DNA from: Massospora cicadina
Lineage: Eukaryota > Entomophthoromycota > Entomophthoromycetes > Entomophthorales > Entomophthoraceae
Length of the DNA: 64,000 nt
Assembly: GCA_022478985.1 (NCBI GenBank)
Contig: JAKSZP010008035.1
Span: forward strand, 1-64,000
Direction of reading: 5' to 3'
The notes below the pieces were generated by a model. It had not been told where the DNA came from, ran no database searches, and saw only the letters and a list, made by a program, of their open reading frames with translations. This document shows, in pieces, positions 22,943 to 35,399 of this stretch. Position numbers and translations under genes: made by a program. Every line of letters starts with the position of its first letter. Position 1 is the stretch's first letter.

Positions 22943-23818
22943 CTTTATATACACACTGACGGCTGCATCAATTTAACAGTTGGACATTATGAAGTTAAAA
23001 GATGCACATGTATAGTAACCATTTTAGTAAAGGTATGCACTTGACATAACATATGAAGCTCCTGAAACCCCCCTTCTATACATTTGTGTTCTCCCGCTAA
23101 TTTTTGGTAGAGTTACCAATACCTTTTCAAAAAAGAGTTCACCTCTTTGTAAAACATTAATAAGTTAAATTTTAACAAAATAAAGAAATCAAAAAATTAT
23201 GAAAGTACAATCAAATATGAAGATTAAAATATAGATGCAAACCAAGAGTTACAAAGTACCAGGAACCACAGGAGTCATAGTCAGGCTCCAAACAGCAACT
23301 TTTATTCATAGACAAGTAAAATTTCTACATTAAATTGTGGAAAACCCAGAATAATAGAGAATCAAGGCAATTGGACTCGTCAACACTGAAATTAGAATAC
23401 AATTACATTATCACCTTAAGAGAATTTTTTTCTACTATAAACAAGTAGTTTTAAGCATCCTAAATTTCTCATATACTGTATTCTTTCCATATTTCCCAAT
23501 AAATAAATACTTTCACAGATTTTGGCTTTTTCATTTTTGTTTTATTTTTTACGTGAGATACTAGAATAATTAATGTCAAAGGGTTGAACTTCTTATGATT
23601 GTTACCAGTAGAGGAATGTGGAGCTCCAGTGTGGTTAGGAACAACCATTATCAAGATTAAAGGCTTCAACACAGTTGGACATTCTTGGGAGTAAGAGAAA
23701 AAAATTACAAAAAACAAAAATCTCTGAATTGCCCAGTGATGCACCCTGTGAACAAATAAATCAACTTATGTAAACTGGCTCAACCAATTCAGTAAGCACC
23801 ACCTGAGTGAGCGGGCCA
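22933..23818 (+). repeat. 5' LTR of element B
   Basis: Shares with 40929-41821 the runs TATATACAC-CTGACGG near the start, GGAACAACCAT-TCAAG in the middle and CCCAGTGATGCACCCTGTGA near the end. After it, TTGGCAATGGCTGATTCTCA at 23821 is a candidate primer-binding site (starts TGG). Confidence 0.75.
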
Positions 23819-25198
23819 GTTTGGCAATGGCTGATTCTCACTACAAAGGGCACCAATAAGATACTGTGAAGAGTTCATTGGCAGTATCATGGAAGAGTAA
23901 ATGGATAGGATATTATAACTAGAGCTGGAGAGTATGTGCAAATTGGTTAAATAGTTAAAGCATCAGGTAGCTCATTTTATGAGTGAGTTAGTATGAGTCA
24001 AGCCACCTCAAACGCAATAAAGGATTAGTGATTATGACTTGACTCAGTTGAATTACAAAGAGGATCTTTCTGAGATGGAGTCTATGGAAGTGTATAAAGC
24101 TAAAACACAATTATACACTAATATGAAAAATAAAATGTTCAGTTGATTCACTATAGACAAGAGTTAGATAGTTTACAAGTCAGGCATCTTCCTCTACTCA
24201 TACTGATAACCACTTTTAGAGAATGCAATAGTAGCACAAATACTCCTGCAATAGTTCTACAAGTTACTCAACAAGCAAATAATGATAGGATCTCAATTCC
24301 ACCTCTAATTATAGCTCAAGTTAACTCCTGTCGTGATAACAATGAATGTTTTGCTTAAGTTATCTGAGAATGGCATACTATGAGCTTGCAACAAACAGAT
24401 ACAATTAATAAGTCCAGGAAAGCATAAGCAGAGAAGCACAGTAGGTGCTTAGCCATACTTTGACCCCACCACACTTTAGCTAAAGTTAAAAAATCGCTTT
24501 TTGCGTTCAAAAACACAAAGAATGATCAAAAACATGTGTTAAGAGTTCCTCACTATGAGAATGAAGTAGTCAGAGTCAGCTATGGACTGTGAAACTGATA
24601 TTAACTTTAGGACCAACAGCATTTTACAACTGGTGATTTGGATTTAGTCACCGCAAAACCATCATTCTTAGTTCGCTTAAATTACACCCACAACTCCTGA
24701 TACATATGACCTTGTCCTAAAACATTCTGAATCCTAAAAATCTATAAATGTGGCTTTCATGAACATCAAAGCCGTCTATAAGGAGATTTAAGAAAACAGA
24801 ACCATCAGCTTCTCCCTGACAAAAGGCTCTATAGGTTGCTCATTTTTTGTGAGAAAAACTAAGCTAATGCTTTACAACCAGTTGAACAGAAGCACCCATG
24901 TTCTAATAAAGTTTAGATATAACAACTGTCCTCAAGAAGGGAACTTCTGAGAGTTTATTTGAAGGTAAAGGAAGATAACAAGGATGAACCCAATGAGAAG
25001 GTTGTGGGATCATTCAATTGGATCGCACATTACACTAAAATGATTCATGAGATGAACTAGTTTATGATCTGAGTCAGGATACTGTGTAATTAGAGTCCTA
25101 AATAAAGCGGATGTGATTACTTACTCAGACCTAATCAAGCAAATTTTGAGCACCTAAAACTGTCCTACTTGGCTCAAACTTTTAAACAAACTAATATA
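23819..25198 (+). pseudogene. Element B Gag/protease region, unreadable
   Basis: By position between the 5' LTR and pol this should be Gag and protease. One frame stays open at 24143-24358 (71 codons, Gln/Thr/Asn rich, starting with a short helical RQELDSLQVRH). No zinc knuckle or DTG could be recognised. Broken at 25212 by LINE-A. Confidence 0.35.
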
Positions 25199-25212
25199 TG
25201 AATCAAACTAGA
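25199..25212. repeat. Left target-site duplication of LINE-A
   Basis: ATGAATCAAACTAG, repeated as ATGAATCATACTGG at 30479-30492 (12 of 14 identical). Confidence 0.75.
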
Positions 25213-25298
25213 AACTTTTTTCTGATTACTATCACTTTTAGTAATTTTGATTCAATTCAAACACCATAATTTGATAATCAACACCAGGCGAGATAAGT

Positions 25299-26355
25299 AT
25301 GAACAGTACGGTAAAGAACTGGGTGAACGCGGTAAAGGGTAGCGGACCCAGAACTGCACCGCCCAAAGGTACCAAGCGCACAGGTACAAACAAAAATCTA
25401 AGCAAAAATAAAAAACCTGAAGTTGCACATCCTGCAGGTTTTGTCAATTTCTTAGTAAATTATTGCAGCTATTTGGAAGTATCCCAATTGCACTTACTGT
25501 CATCAGTGGAACATGGGATACAAGTTTTCCTAAGCGTAGAAACACTGACAATGTGGGAAAAGTTTGGTAAAGCCCAACAAAAATTTTTCCCACATGCGGT
25601 GTACCTTACAACCCATACTATCCGCAGAGGTTGGGTAGACCTTGGGTTCAAAACTGCGGAAGAAGTGAATGATGCAGCAAAGGTCAGAGTAGTACTTGAT
25701 CTTCCCAATGGACAGCAATTGGTCCCAACCAAACGCACCCGTTGAACAGAATCCAGAGACATCTTCATCATTTTTGACTATCTTCTGACTACACTGGCGC
25801 GCACAGTAGTCAAAAGACATCTCTGAGAAGGCTTGGAAGCCTACAGAGAAATTAAACAATTTGAAATGCAATGATTCCAGCAGATGCTGACCCTTAGCAT
25901 GAGGAAGGAAATATCAATAATTTCACCAAACCAGGATGTAAAAGAGGATATTACAAAAATCCCCCACATCACATCCTTCACAATCGATGGGAAAAAATCT
26001 CAGCTGTTCCATGCGACAGTGGAAAGTGCACCCCCCATTTGCAACCACTGCCAGGCCTATTCAGGCACAAGATTCATGCTTGCCCCATCAAAGAAGGCCT
26101 GAGAGAAATGGAATTCTGTGAGGAGGAAATGGGCGAAGATGACTCAGAGTACACCAAAATCACAGATACTACACAAGCCTTCAACTGGGGAGAACATGGA
26201 CAATATAAAATAATTGATCCTATTTCCCTAAAATAACAAAAAATGGCTAAACAAGCTCGCAAGCTGGCCGCGGCCAAGGCAAAGGCCTGGTGGAATAAAC
26301 CATTTTGCCGGAGCAGATCCAGGAAGACATGGAGGAATTTGAGTCCATGAACCAA
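25299..26355 (+). pseudogene. LINE-A ORF1 (RNA-binding protein with zinc knuckle)
   Basis: Starts MNSTVKNWVNAVKGSG at 25299. The first 148 codons are open and include a basic linker (TKRTGTNKNLSKNKKP), then RGWVDLGFKTAEEVNDAAKV, shared with LINE-I (GWLDLGFESKKAADEAAAV) and LINE-H. After a stop at 25743 the protein continues in other frames: GLEAYREIKQFEMQ, then a knuckle PPICNHCQAY whose second half (HKIHACPIKEG) is in another frame at about 26069-26100, so a frameshift splits the CCHC. ORF1 proteins of such LINEs bind the element RNA. Domain order matches LINE-H, whose first 241 codons are intact. Confidence 0.78.
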
Positions 26356-26739
26356 TCAGATCCTGTGGAAAACTATACACCCAAGCTGACCAGTTCGAAT
26401 TTGGTGGAACCCAATTCAGAAATGAATGCAGCAAAATTTTGGTTCAGTTCACCCCGAGAAAATGTGGAAGTTAACCCAATTGGGAAGGAAAATCAACAAT
26501 GGAATGCGCAAGAAAATATTGTGGCCAATAAAAATACACAACTACACCACAATAACATTTTGAAACCAAGCAAAGCCAAGAGAGGAGCAAAAACTGCAGT
26601 GATGAAAGGGGCAGAATACACCCCAACTCCTACTCATGGTCATGCTTTATGCAGCAGAGGTGCAGTGGAGAGCAATGTGAGCGAGGGAGTAGGGCTGGGA
26701 GGCCATGCTAATCGCTCCCAAGGCGCATCGGGCGTCTCA

Positions 26740-27610
26740 GTAGAGATAGGGACGCTGAACATAGTGGGACCCAAGGCCTTAACATCCCAGGCCAAGAAGT
26801 TGAGTCTTCTACAAAACCCACCTGTGGATATCCTGGAGGTGCAGGAAACCCACTGTCCACAGGGAGAGGAGGAGGCATGGGAAAAAATGCTCCTCCCAAC
26901 AATATCATTTTGGTCACTCCACTGTGGGGTGATAGTATGCGCGAACCAAAACTTTAAATTTATTAATAAAAATTTGTTCCTTGATGGCTGCGTACTCGCT
27001 ATAACATTCTCATGGCACACCAAAGTGCACACAATCACCAGTGTGTACGCCCCAAATGGTGCACAGGACTAAAGAGAATTTCTCACAGCCCTAACACAAC
27101 TATATCTATCAGCAAAGACTTTTGTCATTGGAGACATGAACTGCTGGATTAACCCAGAAATGGACTGATGGCCATACACAACAGAGATACCACAAGTGCA
27201 AGTGGAACTTCAAGTACTAAAGGCCACCCTGGGACTATATGTTCCACTGCCAAAAAGGCAATCCCTGCTACAAAACATGACACGCCCGCATGTACACAAT
27301 GGTACACTTGTCTCTATGTCGAGGATAGACCTAATACTCACAACAATAATTTTCCGTCACAAAATTCAAAAATTTAAAACTGAAAAAAATCAAATTCTCT
27401 GACCATTGGCTTGTTTTGGTGTCCTACAAACTGGTGGAACCAAAAACCCAAGCACCCAGATGGTGCAGAATACGCCCAGAAAGTTTAGCCAACTCAGAAT
27501 TTCAATCCTGGATGGAGGAAATATCCTCAACCTGGGATTTTCAAATACCCTTTTGCTCAGACCCACTAACCACATGGGAAAACTTCAAAAAAAACAACCC
27601 AACAAATTAA
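26740..27610 (+). pseudogene. LINE-A ORF2 endonuclease domain
   Basis: In the frame 26305-27072: IGTLNIVGPKALTSQAKKLS, DILEVQETHC (catalytic Glu), SVYAPNGAQD then a stop. Further on come IGDMNCWINPEMD (about 27128-27167, the GDFN block), SRIDLIL (27318-27338) and FSDHWLVLVSYKL (about 27398-27436, the final SDH), spread over three frames. This is the apurinic-like endonuclease that nicks target DNA for priming. All four conserved blocks can be found, but not in one frame. Confidence 0.82.
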
Positions 27611-27979
27611 ACATACATCATCTAGAAGACACAGGGCAGTTTCAGCCATTATCAAACCCACATTGGCTGAAATTGGCCATCTAGAAAACAACATACCAAT
27701 AATGGGACACAGCCATGGATAGGGTCATAAATGGGCAGAGGTTTTTGCTCGGCTAAACACCCTGATCTGCAAACACCAACACCGAGTTGAATTCCAATAT
27801 AAAGGCAAAAACATAAGAGATGGAGAAACTTGCTCGAGCTACTTTTTTGATGATTCCACACCAGGAAAAATACAATATCTTGTACACAGGTCTGTCAACC
27901 GGATAAATCCATAGTAGAAACACCCAAAGAAGTCATGACCAAAGTACACAGGTTTTACACAAAATTAATATAAATCTGA

Positions 27980-29110
27980 GCCAGTCAAAACGGAAAAAAT
28001 TAAAAATTCTTTAGAAGTGCATATATTGACACCGCGGTTCAAAATAACAATCTAATTAACCTAATATTGCGCAAGGAATTATGGGAAGTAGTACGCGGTG
28101 CACCAAGAGGGAAATGCCCTGGACCTGATGGGATTTCCTATGAATTTTCTAAGAAAATATTTTACTAACATATCTAACATTCTTCTAGCTTCAATGAACA
28201 AGTGTATTATGGAAACATGCCTCCTACCTGGAGACAAAGAAGCATACACGGTCACATTATTCAAGAAAGGAGACAGATTAGACCTATCCAACTGGTGCCC
28301 AATTTCCTTAACCAATACAGAAACAAAAATTTCACAAAAATTATGGCTAAACTACATGGAGAAGTTGCAACTGATGCGATATCCCCATCACAATATGAAT
28401 TTGTCCTAAGAAGATCCATAAGGGATAACATCCACTTTTGCAAATGTCTGCCAGTCCAAAACCTCTGGAGAACTTGTCTTTTTAGACCAACAAAAGGCAT
28501 ATGACAGGGTGAACTGGACCTATCTTAGAGCCTGCCTTCAAAAATTCAAGCTTCCAAATAGATTCATAAACTGGGCAATGTTGTTTACAGAGTCTGCAAC
28601 CATGGCTGTGCGGGGAGCAGGCTTCTTAACCAACCCAGTTATCCCATAGAGAGGACTAAAACAAGAAGACCCCTTAAGCCCTCTACTCTACAATTTTAGC
28701 TTGGACCCTCTAATCTGAAATACAAACACACTACTCAAAGGAATCAACGTCAAGGGCCAACCACCAGTCAAAATGATGGCCTTCACTGATGATTGCGTGG
28801 TGGGCATATCCAACATTCAAGACGCCTGCAGAATTGAGAAGATAATTCAAGACTATTCAGACATAAGTAATGCATCACTTAACACTGAGAAAACGGAAAT
28901 TATCTCCTGGGAAAATATCAGACCCAGTGGATGCCATCTAAACAGGGCCAACAAGCTAGTACAACATCAAGACTCCTGACCAGACATAGGAGGCGAAAAT
29001 TAGCAACAAATTCACTAAAACTTTCATCCATCACCAAGCCAACAGCTGGCCCTGTTATTCACTTGGTAGTATGGTTGGAAGCAGGAGTATACGCTAACTC
29101 CATGATGGAA
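27980..29110 (+). pseudogene. LINE-A ORF2 reverse transcriptase
   Basis: Blocks in order: GKCPGPDGISYEF (about 28108-28146), PISLTNTETKI (about 28298-28330), FLDQQKAYDRVNW (about 28477-28516), then GLKQEDPLSPLLYNFSLDPL (about 28655-28714; GDPLSP is EDPLSP), and the catalytic box as FTDDCVVGIS (about 28782-28810; FADD in the relatives). Several stops and frame changes. FTDD keeps both catalytic Asp. The following NASLNTEKTEI corresponds to the block after the box. Confidence 0.85.
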
Positions 29111-29231
29111 AATCAATTATTAGACAAAATAACAAAACGCATTGCCTCCTTACATGGACACCAAACAGGACAAACAGGAAGGGTCACAGTATTCAACTTG
29201 ATGATTCTATTAATCATATGGTTCATGGCCC

Positions 29232-30277
29232 ATGAAATCGCTTTCTCACCATCTTTTTAACACAGACCACGCCCTATTACAAGGATGGCTATGGTCCAAC
29301 CACAACCCCCCTGTACGCCTTGAAACCCTATTTGGCTCTAGAAGAAATGGAGGTATGGGGCATACTAATTACGTAGAGCAAGCAACCCATATACTGGGAT
29401 CCTGGATAGATCAGGTAACTAGTCCAGATCTTCCAGATACACACTGGGCCAGAACAGCAAGATATAACTTTACACGTGCACTACAATTAAGAAACCCAGA
29501 TCACCCAAACACATTAATCAAGTATATAGCATCCCATCCAACAGCTGCAGGACCACATGGCACTCCTGCACACTTCAAAAGAATACTCCTAGCCATGAGA
29601 AGAGCGACATGGAGGATTCATATAAATGATCAAACCAGTCACTGAGGATGCCCAAGGCTAACTCACAGACAGGAGATCAACGATCAAATAGTTACATAAA
29701 ATATAATAAGCAAAAGCCCTATACCATAGCCAGGATAGATTACCTGGACCATTTGGACATACCCTACAACCTGGAGACCCAAAGAAGAGTATGGAGATAC
29801 ACACATCACCCTCTACTCCAACTCAGGATAAGAGCACATGTATGGAGGTGTATGAGGAGAGTACACTGAACAGCTGAACGGTCAAATTCCACTCATACCT
29901 CATGTGCAATATGTGGTCAGTATGGAAGCCTAGCCCACCGTTTAGAACAATGCCCAACATCAGTGGCTGTATGGAAAAGAGGCCATGCGCCTTTTCCGCC
30001 AAGAAAACGGACATCCATTCAGCCTAGCAAGGAACAGGTTCGCTATAAACATGGACTCTCTTATCCATCCATCTCTCAGGGCGCTAATAGTAGCAATAGC
30101 ACTATGGACGATACATACAATGGTACTGGAATCATTCACAGGAGCAGCGCCAATAATCCAAGAAGCCATTCATCGCTTCCACAGCCATATATTGGAACAT
30201 TTCCGAGCATGGCTGTTTGGACATATGACCCCCATAACAGAAGAACAATCAACACATGGTTCCCCATAGAGTTCTAA
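29232..30277 (+). pseudogene. LINE-A ORF2 C-terminal region with CCHC knuckle
   Basis: Open pieces 29232-29645 (137 codons, containing GGMGHTNYVEQATHILGSWI) and 29648-29869. The knuckle CAICGQYGSLAHRLEQC (29903-29953) keeps all four ligands (C-x2-C-x7-H-x4-C). Downstream HPSLRALIVAIALWTIHT is conserved in LINE-I and LINE-H. C-terminal knuckles of this kind take part in target-primed reverse transcription in other LINEs. Confidence 0.78.
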
Positions 30278-30478
30278 AAGTTGATCCTTTCCTTCACACA
30301 TGCTGCATCCAAGAATAAGCCAGCTAAACCCCCTCTATACCGTCCTAATCTTGATGATCCTGGAGACAACAAGAGGGGCTCTGAACTCTCTGGGGTGTCT
30401 TTAATTGTCGAATTTCATTAGTTTTCTCACTATATTGGAAGTGCTTGTCCCCTGGTTGACCTTCCCTGAATAAATAAC

Positions 30479-30492
30479 ATGAATCATACTGG
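30479..30492. repeat. Right target-site duplication of LINE-A
   Basis: ATGAATCATACTGG, matching 25199-25212 at 12 of 14 positions. It follows the 3' end of the LINE directly. Confidence 0.75.
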
Positions 30493-31410
30493 ATGGCAAG
30501 TCTCTTGTAAACTAAGACCAAGAAGATTATAATTGAAGGCCATAAATGCTACAATGCTTTTAAGGAGCACTGCCTTCCTGAAGAGTTGAGAGGCTATAAC
30601 CAAACATTCAATGAAATCCTTACTGTTGGCATGCCTATTAGCAAGAGTATTACAATTTTTGGAAGTCATTATACACAAAGTCAATTTTTTCATTAAATGA
30701 TACTATCGCAAAAATAAGATGTCTTCCAAGATCATATAGTGTCTGAAATTTGCACCGGATATCAACCATCAGGCTAAGTCAGAACTTTTAGTCCTGATTA
30801 ACTAAAGCATAAGGAGCTTATTATAAATTGCTCTTGCAATATGGACACTTTTTCTTTTCCACTCTGATTGTGATAATGAGAATGAACATTATTTCCTCAT
30901 AGGAACATAATTCCTAGTTAAGATTAGAGAAGTCGTTTATCTAAATAGTTTTTAAGGCTGGCTATTAAATTACCAGATTATACTTTTTCAAAAGAGGAGA
31001 AGAGGGAGCAATAAAATTGCTTATGCCTAGTCAAACTTAAATTATTGTATACTTAGTCAGTTATACACTTAAGAAAAAAAGAAAAAGCAGCTATTAATGA
31101 CAGTAGAAGCAGAGTTTAGTTTACTTTTATATGACAGCAAGGAGATAGTTAATGCCTGAAGAACAGAAGGTGATGCTAGTCAAAATCAGTACAAAAATTC
31201 CAAAATAAATGATGCTTAAGATCTTTTGGCATAAAGAAGTCAGAGACCAGGAACCCAGAGTGATGACTTAACTAAAGAATCTAACATACTAAGGAGAAAT
31301 AGAAAGCCTCATTTGATATTTTGTCAAACATGTTGTTAAGATCAAGTAGGTATAATTCAAATTCAAAGCGAAGATGTACCTCTACGCTTACATTAAATTA
31401 CTAATGTCAT
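30493..31410 (+). pseudogene. Element B internal segment between LINE-A and element F
   Basis: Continues the old element B interior. Stop-dense; no protease or RT motif recognised. By order it should contain the protease and linker before RT. The minus-strand frame 30693-30484 is of no known family. Confidence 0.4.
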
Positions 31411-31871
31411 TGTTGGGATATTGGATTTGTGACCATAAATCCCTTTTTAAGATTTTGAGCCAAGTGACCCAAAGCTCGAGGGTCTTTGGAAAAATACTGG
31501 TGTGCTTCTTTTGGACAAGAAGTCTTTATCCCAATACTTAGACAGATAAGGCAATTCCCAATTACGTTATATCTTTTTTAGTTAAAACTGATGAAAAGAT
31601 TAAAAAGTGTAAAGTTTATTTGCATAATACCAACTATAAATGGTAAGTGGGGAGGTGTTTCTGGGTAAATCCTAAGCCTCCTAAGCCTAGATCTAAAAAA
31701 GTATACCAATAGGGTATTTGATAAAAGCACAAAATATTTCTGTTGATCCAATTGTACATGTCTTATAGCTCAGGTTTGAACCCAAATAGCAGTTTGGGCT
31801 TTTGGTCAGTTTGGGATCAATTCCCATTATCTGATGCATCCAAATAAGCCATTCAGATGGGAATCCCAACA
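31411..31871 (-). repeat. 3' LTR of element F
   Basis: On minus it starts TGTTGGGATTCCCATCTGAA and ends CCAATATCCCAACA. It matches 37613-38074 throughout. A purine-rich CTAGAGGAAG precedes it (31877-31886 on plus as CTTCCTCTAG). Confidence 0.9.
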
Positions 31872-32009
31872 ACAACTTCCTCTAGATCTTGGCACAGGGG
31901 GGAAACAGGTGGAGAAAGCGACTATAAATGCGATTTATGACTGTGCCCTGAACAACCTTTATAATTGAGTGTTCATTGCCCTGTAATATATTACTTGATA
32001 AGGACCTAA

Positions 32010-32960
32010 TTAGTTGGTGCCCAGTTTGTGATCACAATCTCCAGTCCGTTGATGGTAGAATAGGACAAGGTCACCTGGTTGGAAGGTGTGTAGGGGATCA
32101 TGCTTACCATTATATTTAGCAGTTTCTCTGCTGCTTGTGGTGGACAGGTTTTCGGCAGCCAGGGCCTGACGTCTTATAATTTCATTTGCAATACCTCGCA
32201 TAGAGACTTCAGGTGCTTCAGGAGAAGCTTGGTCAAGCATCGCCTGGACTTTAGAAAGCAGATGGGGATTTCTGCCATACAACGCTTAAAATGGCGACAT
32301 CTTGGTGAATTTGAATGTAACTTATCTGATAGGCCAGAATTGCACTAGGCAAATATTGGGGCCAATGAAGGGCGTTAGTCATAGCCATTTTTTGGAGGGT
32401 TTCAGTTATAATGACATTTACCTACTCTACCATCCCATTGGTTAAAGGATGGTAGGGGTGGAGAATACCTGTGTGGTTCCTATTAGGTCAGCTAAATCTT
32501 TCACCAATTTCAAATGGAAATTTTGTCCATTATTGGAAAGAATGACATTAGGGAACCCATGCTGGGTGACAATCCTACCATACAAAAATGTGGCAGTAGC
32601 CTTAGCCAAAATGGTTGAGAGAGATACAGCTTCAATCCAAATCATTAAATGGTCCACGGTTAGTAGGAGATTATGATGTCCTTTTGAGGCTCGAGGAAGA
32701 GGTCCCATAACATCAATACTAATAGTATGAAATGGTTCACAAGGTGATACCACTGGATGTTGAGAGCGGGGATTAGGTCCAGCTTGGCTTTTACATACCA
32801 GACAGGACTCCAATGCATCCTGGATAGAAACAAGCATTACCTCATAATAGCATTGAGTTTTAAGCCACTGGTAGGTTTTCTGAATTCCCCATGGCCAACT
32901 TGTCAATGTCCCTTTAATTTGACATCATTTTGAGCTGATGGTCTTACATAAGGCACCAAT
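32010..32960 (-). pseudogene. Element F integrase
   Basis: Minus-strand frame 32906-32442 (154 codons): YQWLKTQCYYEVMLVSIQDA and ESCLVCKSQAGPNPRS give the end of the HHCC zinc domain, then SIDVMGPLPRA, LLTVDHLMIWIEAVSL (first Asp) and VILSNNGQNFHLKL (second block; the Asp of SDNG is Asn). After a frame break 32282-32010 gives YGRNPHLLSK and PGDLVLFYHQRTGDCDHKLG, the C-terminal GPY/F-like module. The Asp-to-Asn change would abolish strand transfer. Confidence 0.88.
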
Positions 32961-33269
32961 TTTTTAGACACAAGTTTGTATAATTGACCGTTATTGACTT
33001 GGAGATTTGCCGATACTTTTTCTAATTCCTAATGGAAGGCTGGGGATTCGTCCTTCCATAACTGTGGTTGGGTTATGAGGTCGTAGAGTCAATCCTCTTT
33101 AGGGTCAGTTATAGTTAAGATGGGAAGCTGTGATAGGCAATCCACGTTTTTATAGATTTGCCCTGGTCATTGGATAATGGAAAAGTCGTAACTTTGAAAG
33201 TTTAACGCCCAGTGGGCTAATCTCCCATCAGGGTCCTTCATTTGCTATAGCCAATATAAGGAAGCATGA

Positions 33270-33668
33270 TCAGTTATGATGGTAAAATGCTTCCATAAAA
33301 TTAGGGTCAAAAATTCTTAATGGCTTTAGGACTGCCAAACATTCGCATTCTGTAGCACTATAATTTAGTTCAGCTTTAGTTAAGGTCTTGCTGTAGTAGG
33401 CAATGGGATGGTCCAATAAGTTCTCATCATGCTGAAATAGTATGGCTCTGATGGCAATATTGCTATCATCAGTAAAGAGGAGGAAGGGTTTATCAAAATT
33501 AGGATGAATAAGTACTGGAGAGTGGGAGAGAGAGATGTGTAGCAGGTTGAAGGCCTGATGTTGCTCTTCTTTCCACTGAAAGGGTATTCCTTTCTTCAGT
33601 AGATACACCAAAGGCTTGGAGGTGTCTGCAAAATGAGGACAAATTGGCGATAATAAACCACCATTCAA
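33270..33668 (-). pseudogene. Element F RNase H and RT connection
   Basis: Open for 132 codons: LVYLLKKGIPFQWKEEQHQA is the RT thumb/connection; LLFTDDSNIAIRAILFQHDE contains the first catalytic Asp; HPIAYYSKTLTKAELNYSAT with ECECLAV carries the catalytic Glu region. A stop follows soon after. It is one of the longest intact domain reads in the window and supports F being recent. Confidence 0.85.
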
Positions 33669-33679
33669 AGGAAAAATTG

Positions 33680-34620
33680 TACAACTCTTAGGGATTTAGG
33701 GGGGTCATCTTAACAATAGCCATGGATTTATCATAGGGGATATTTTGGCTTTACTGACTTTATGACCCAAAACGTCCATCTCACTCTGGAATAAAGAGCA
33801 TTTCAATGGCTTTAGCTTTAACAACAATCATTATAACCGCTGAAAGACTTGCCTTAGTTGATCTAGATGTTCAGTAAAGGTTCTTGAAAAAAGGTAAATT
33901 CATCCATATAAATAGTACGCAGGAGTAATTTTAAATCGCCTAGTAGTACGTCCATAGCTCGTTGGAAGGAAGCAGGGGCGTTACATAACCCTGAGGCATT
34001 TGAGTGGGCTCAAACAGTTCTTCACTTGTAATGAGAGCGCTTTTTGCCAAACCTTCCGGTGACAAAACTACTTGCCAGTATCTACTGGGGAGATCCATAG
34101 CTGAGAAATAGTGGGATCCTGATATTAACCCTTTCAGTCACTATAAAAATATATCCGTTCTTTTGGCCTTAAATTTGGCATAAATTTCTTACTGATGTAA
34201 ACTCTTTTTGAGCTCATTTTGGTCCTTGTTGTAACAAGAATATTTGATAAATTTTAAAATCAATCTATATAAATCTTATTTTGATTGGACACATATATGC
34301 GTTTTTAGATTACATCATCCCCCATTTTTGGACGCATATATGCATCAAATCATTGAAAGGGTTAAACATAAAGAGCTATCTATACATAGCAGGGAGTAAC
34401 TATCTTTGCAAGTGATAGAGTTGAGGCGGTGATAATCAATAAAAACCCGGTGACCACCATCCTTTTTCTGAATCAATAGGAGTTGGGAAGCCCATGGGCT
34501 TTTGGAAGGCACAAGTAACCCTCCTCCAATAGTTTCTGTAACCCTAAAGCCACTTGAGCTTCCTCCACTTTGGATTTTCAATATGGTTGGAATTTAAATT
34601 TAGGGTGGTCTGCAGTTTCA
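33680..34620 (-). pseudogene. Element F reverse transcriptase, split by a MITE
   Basis: Minus order: fingers at 34581-34362 (LLVPSKSPWASQLLLIQKKD, GGHRVFIDYHRLNSITCKDS), interruption at 34361-34129, then palm HYFSAMDLPSRYWQVVLSPE (about 34110-34050) with the first catalytic Asp. The catalytic box is IYMDE at about 33899-33913 (consensus YMDD). Reading across the MITE with one TTAA removed is exactly in frame. The last Asp of the box is Glu and there are other stops, so F was dead or dying irrespective of the MITE. Confidence 0.85.
34125..34365. mobile_element. TTAA-flanked MITE, piggyBac-like, 233 bp
   Basis: A 233-bp unit (34129-34361) begins CCCTTTCAGTCA and ends, on the other strand, CCCTTTCAATGA. 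It is flanked on both sides by TTAA (34125-34128 and 34362-34365). TTAA target duplication with CCC-starting terminal repeats is the hallmark of the piggyBac superfamily. No ORF: it is non-autonomous. Internally, TTGGACACATATATGCGT and TTGGACGCATATATGCAT form a direct repeat. It lies inside the RT of element F. Removing the unit and one TTAA restores the RT frame between its finger and palm segments, so its borders are exact. Confidence 0.88.
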
Positions 34621-35399
34621 ATTTGATGAATTACCCCGTACAATTTACTATAATCACTTGGTCCTAAGGAAAAAATATTGCCATACTCCTTGAGGAGGTC
34701 TTTGATATCCTAGTGTTCGTTTAGAGTAAGATTATCCAAAATTCTACTGTCAACCAAAGCTATGATGAGAGGGGGATCAATCTTGAATCCTGTAACGAGC
34801 TAAAACAAATTACATTAACAATATTCTTAATAGAACATAGCCTTACATAAGCGATAGGGGTATTCCAAGGGACCTAGAGGTTTAGTAGTTAAATTTTTTA
34901 ATATAATAGAGATAGATTTCCCATAGTCAGGATCCAAAATCCCCGGGCAGGTCAACGCTTCCTTGATGGAAGGGTTTGGTTGTCCACCAAGCTCCAAAAT
35001 TTGATCAGGAGGGGTGAGAATCCAAATCCCCATATCCAAAATAACTTGTAAGCCTGAGGGTATTGCAATAGGGTGAGGGTTATATAGAGGGTCCCCTCTT
35101 CGGCATCCACAGCTTCTGGGGGTAACAGTTTTCCCCCTAAGAATTGGTACTCAATTTTGCAAATGGAGGATAGGTATCCAAGGAAGCATGTCCATTTTTA
35201 GGGGCTCCTTTAGTTTTGATGAGGAGTTCAAATAATAATGGAATCCAATATCCTAGTAAGGACAGGTATTTTTCATTGTGGTTGATGATGCGGTTAAACT
35301 CCTGCATCAGTTGGATCCCAATAAGCAAATCACAATTACATTTTCTAGTGCAACGGTGGGGCAGTAATCAATAACTTCCAAAACGAAGGGGTAAAGCAA

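Larger units (their letters stand above)
25213..30478 (+). mobile_element. LINE-A: full-length non-LTR retrotransposon
   Basis: 5266 bp from a pyrimidine-rich 5' end to an AATAAATAAC 3' end, flanked by 14-bp near-identical duplications. The order is ORF1 with RNA-binding zinc knuckle, ORF2 with endonuclease, RT and a C-terminal CCHC. Its length and both ends agree with LINE-I (5278 bp) and LINE-H (about 5.23 kb), so all three are complete copies of one family. Many frameshifts make it inactive. It inserted into element B. Confidence 0.88.

Noticed and set aside
25530..25871. Minus-strand ORFs of 100-132 codons over LINE-A (25469-25771, 25530-25871, 26640-27038)
   Set aside because: They are antisense to ORF1 and endonuclease blocks that align with LINE-I and LINE-H on the plus strand; shadows.
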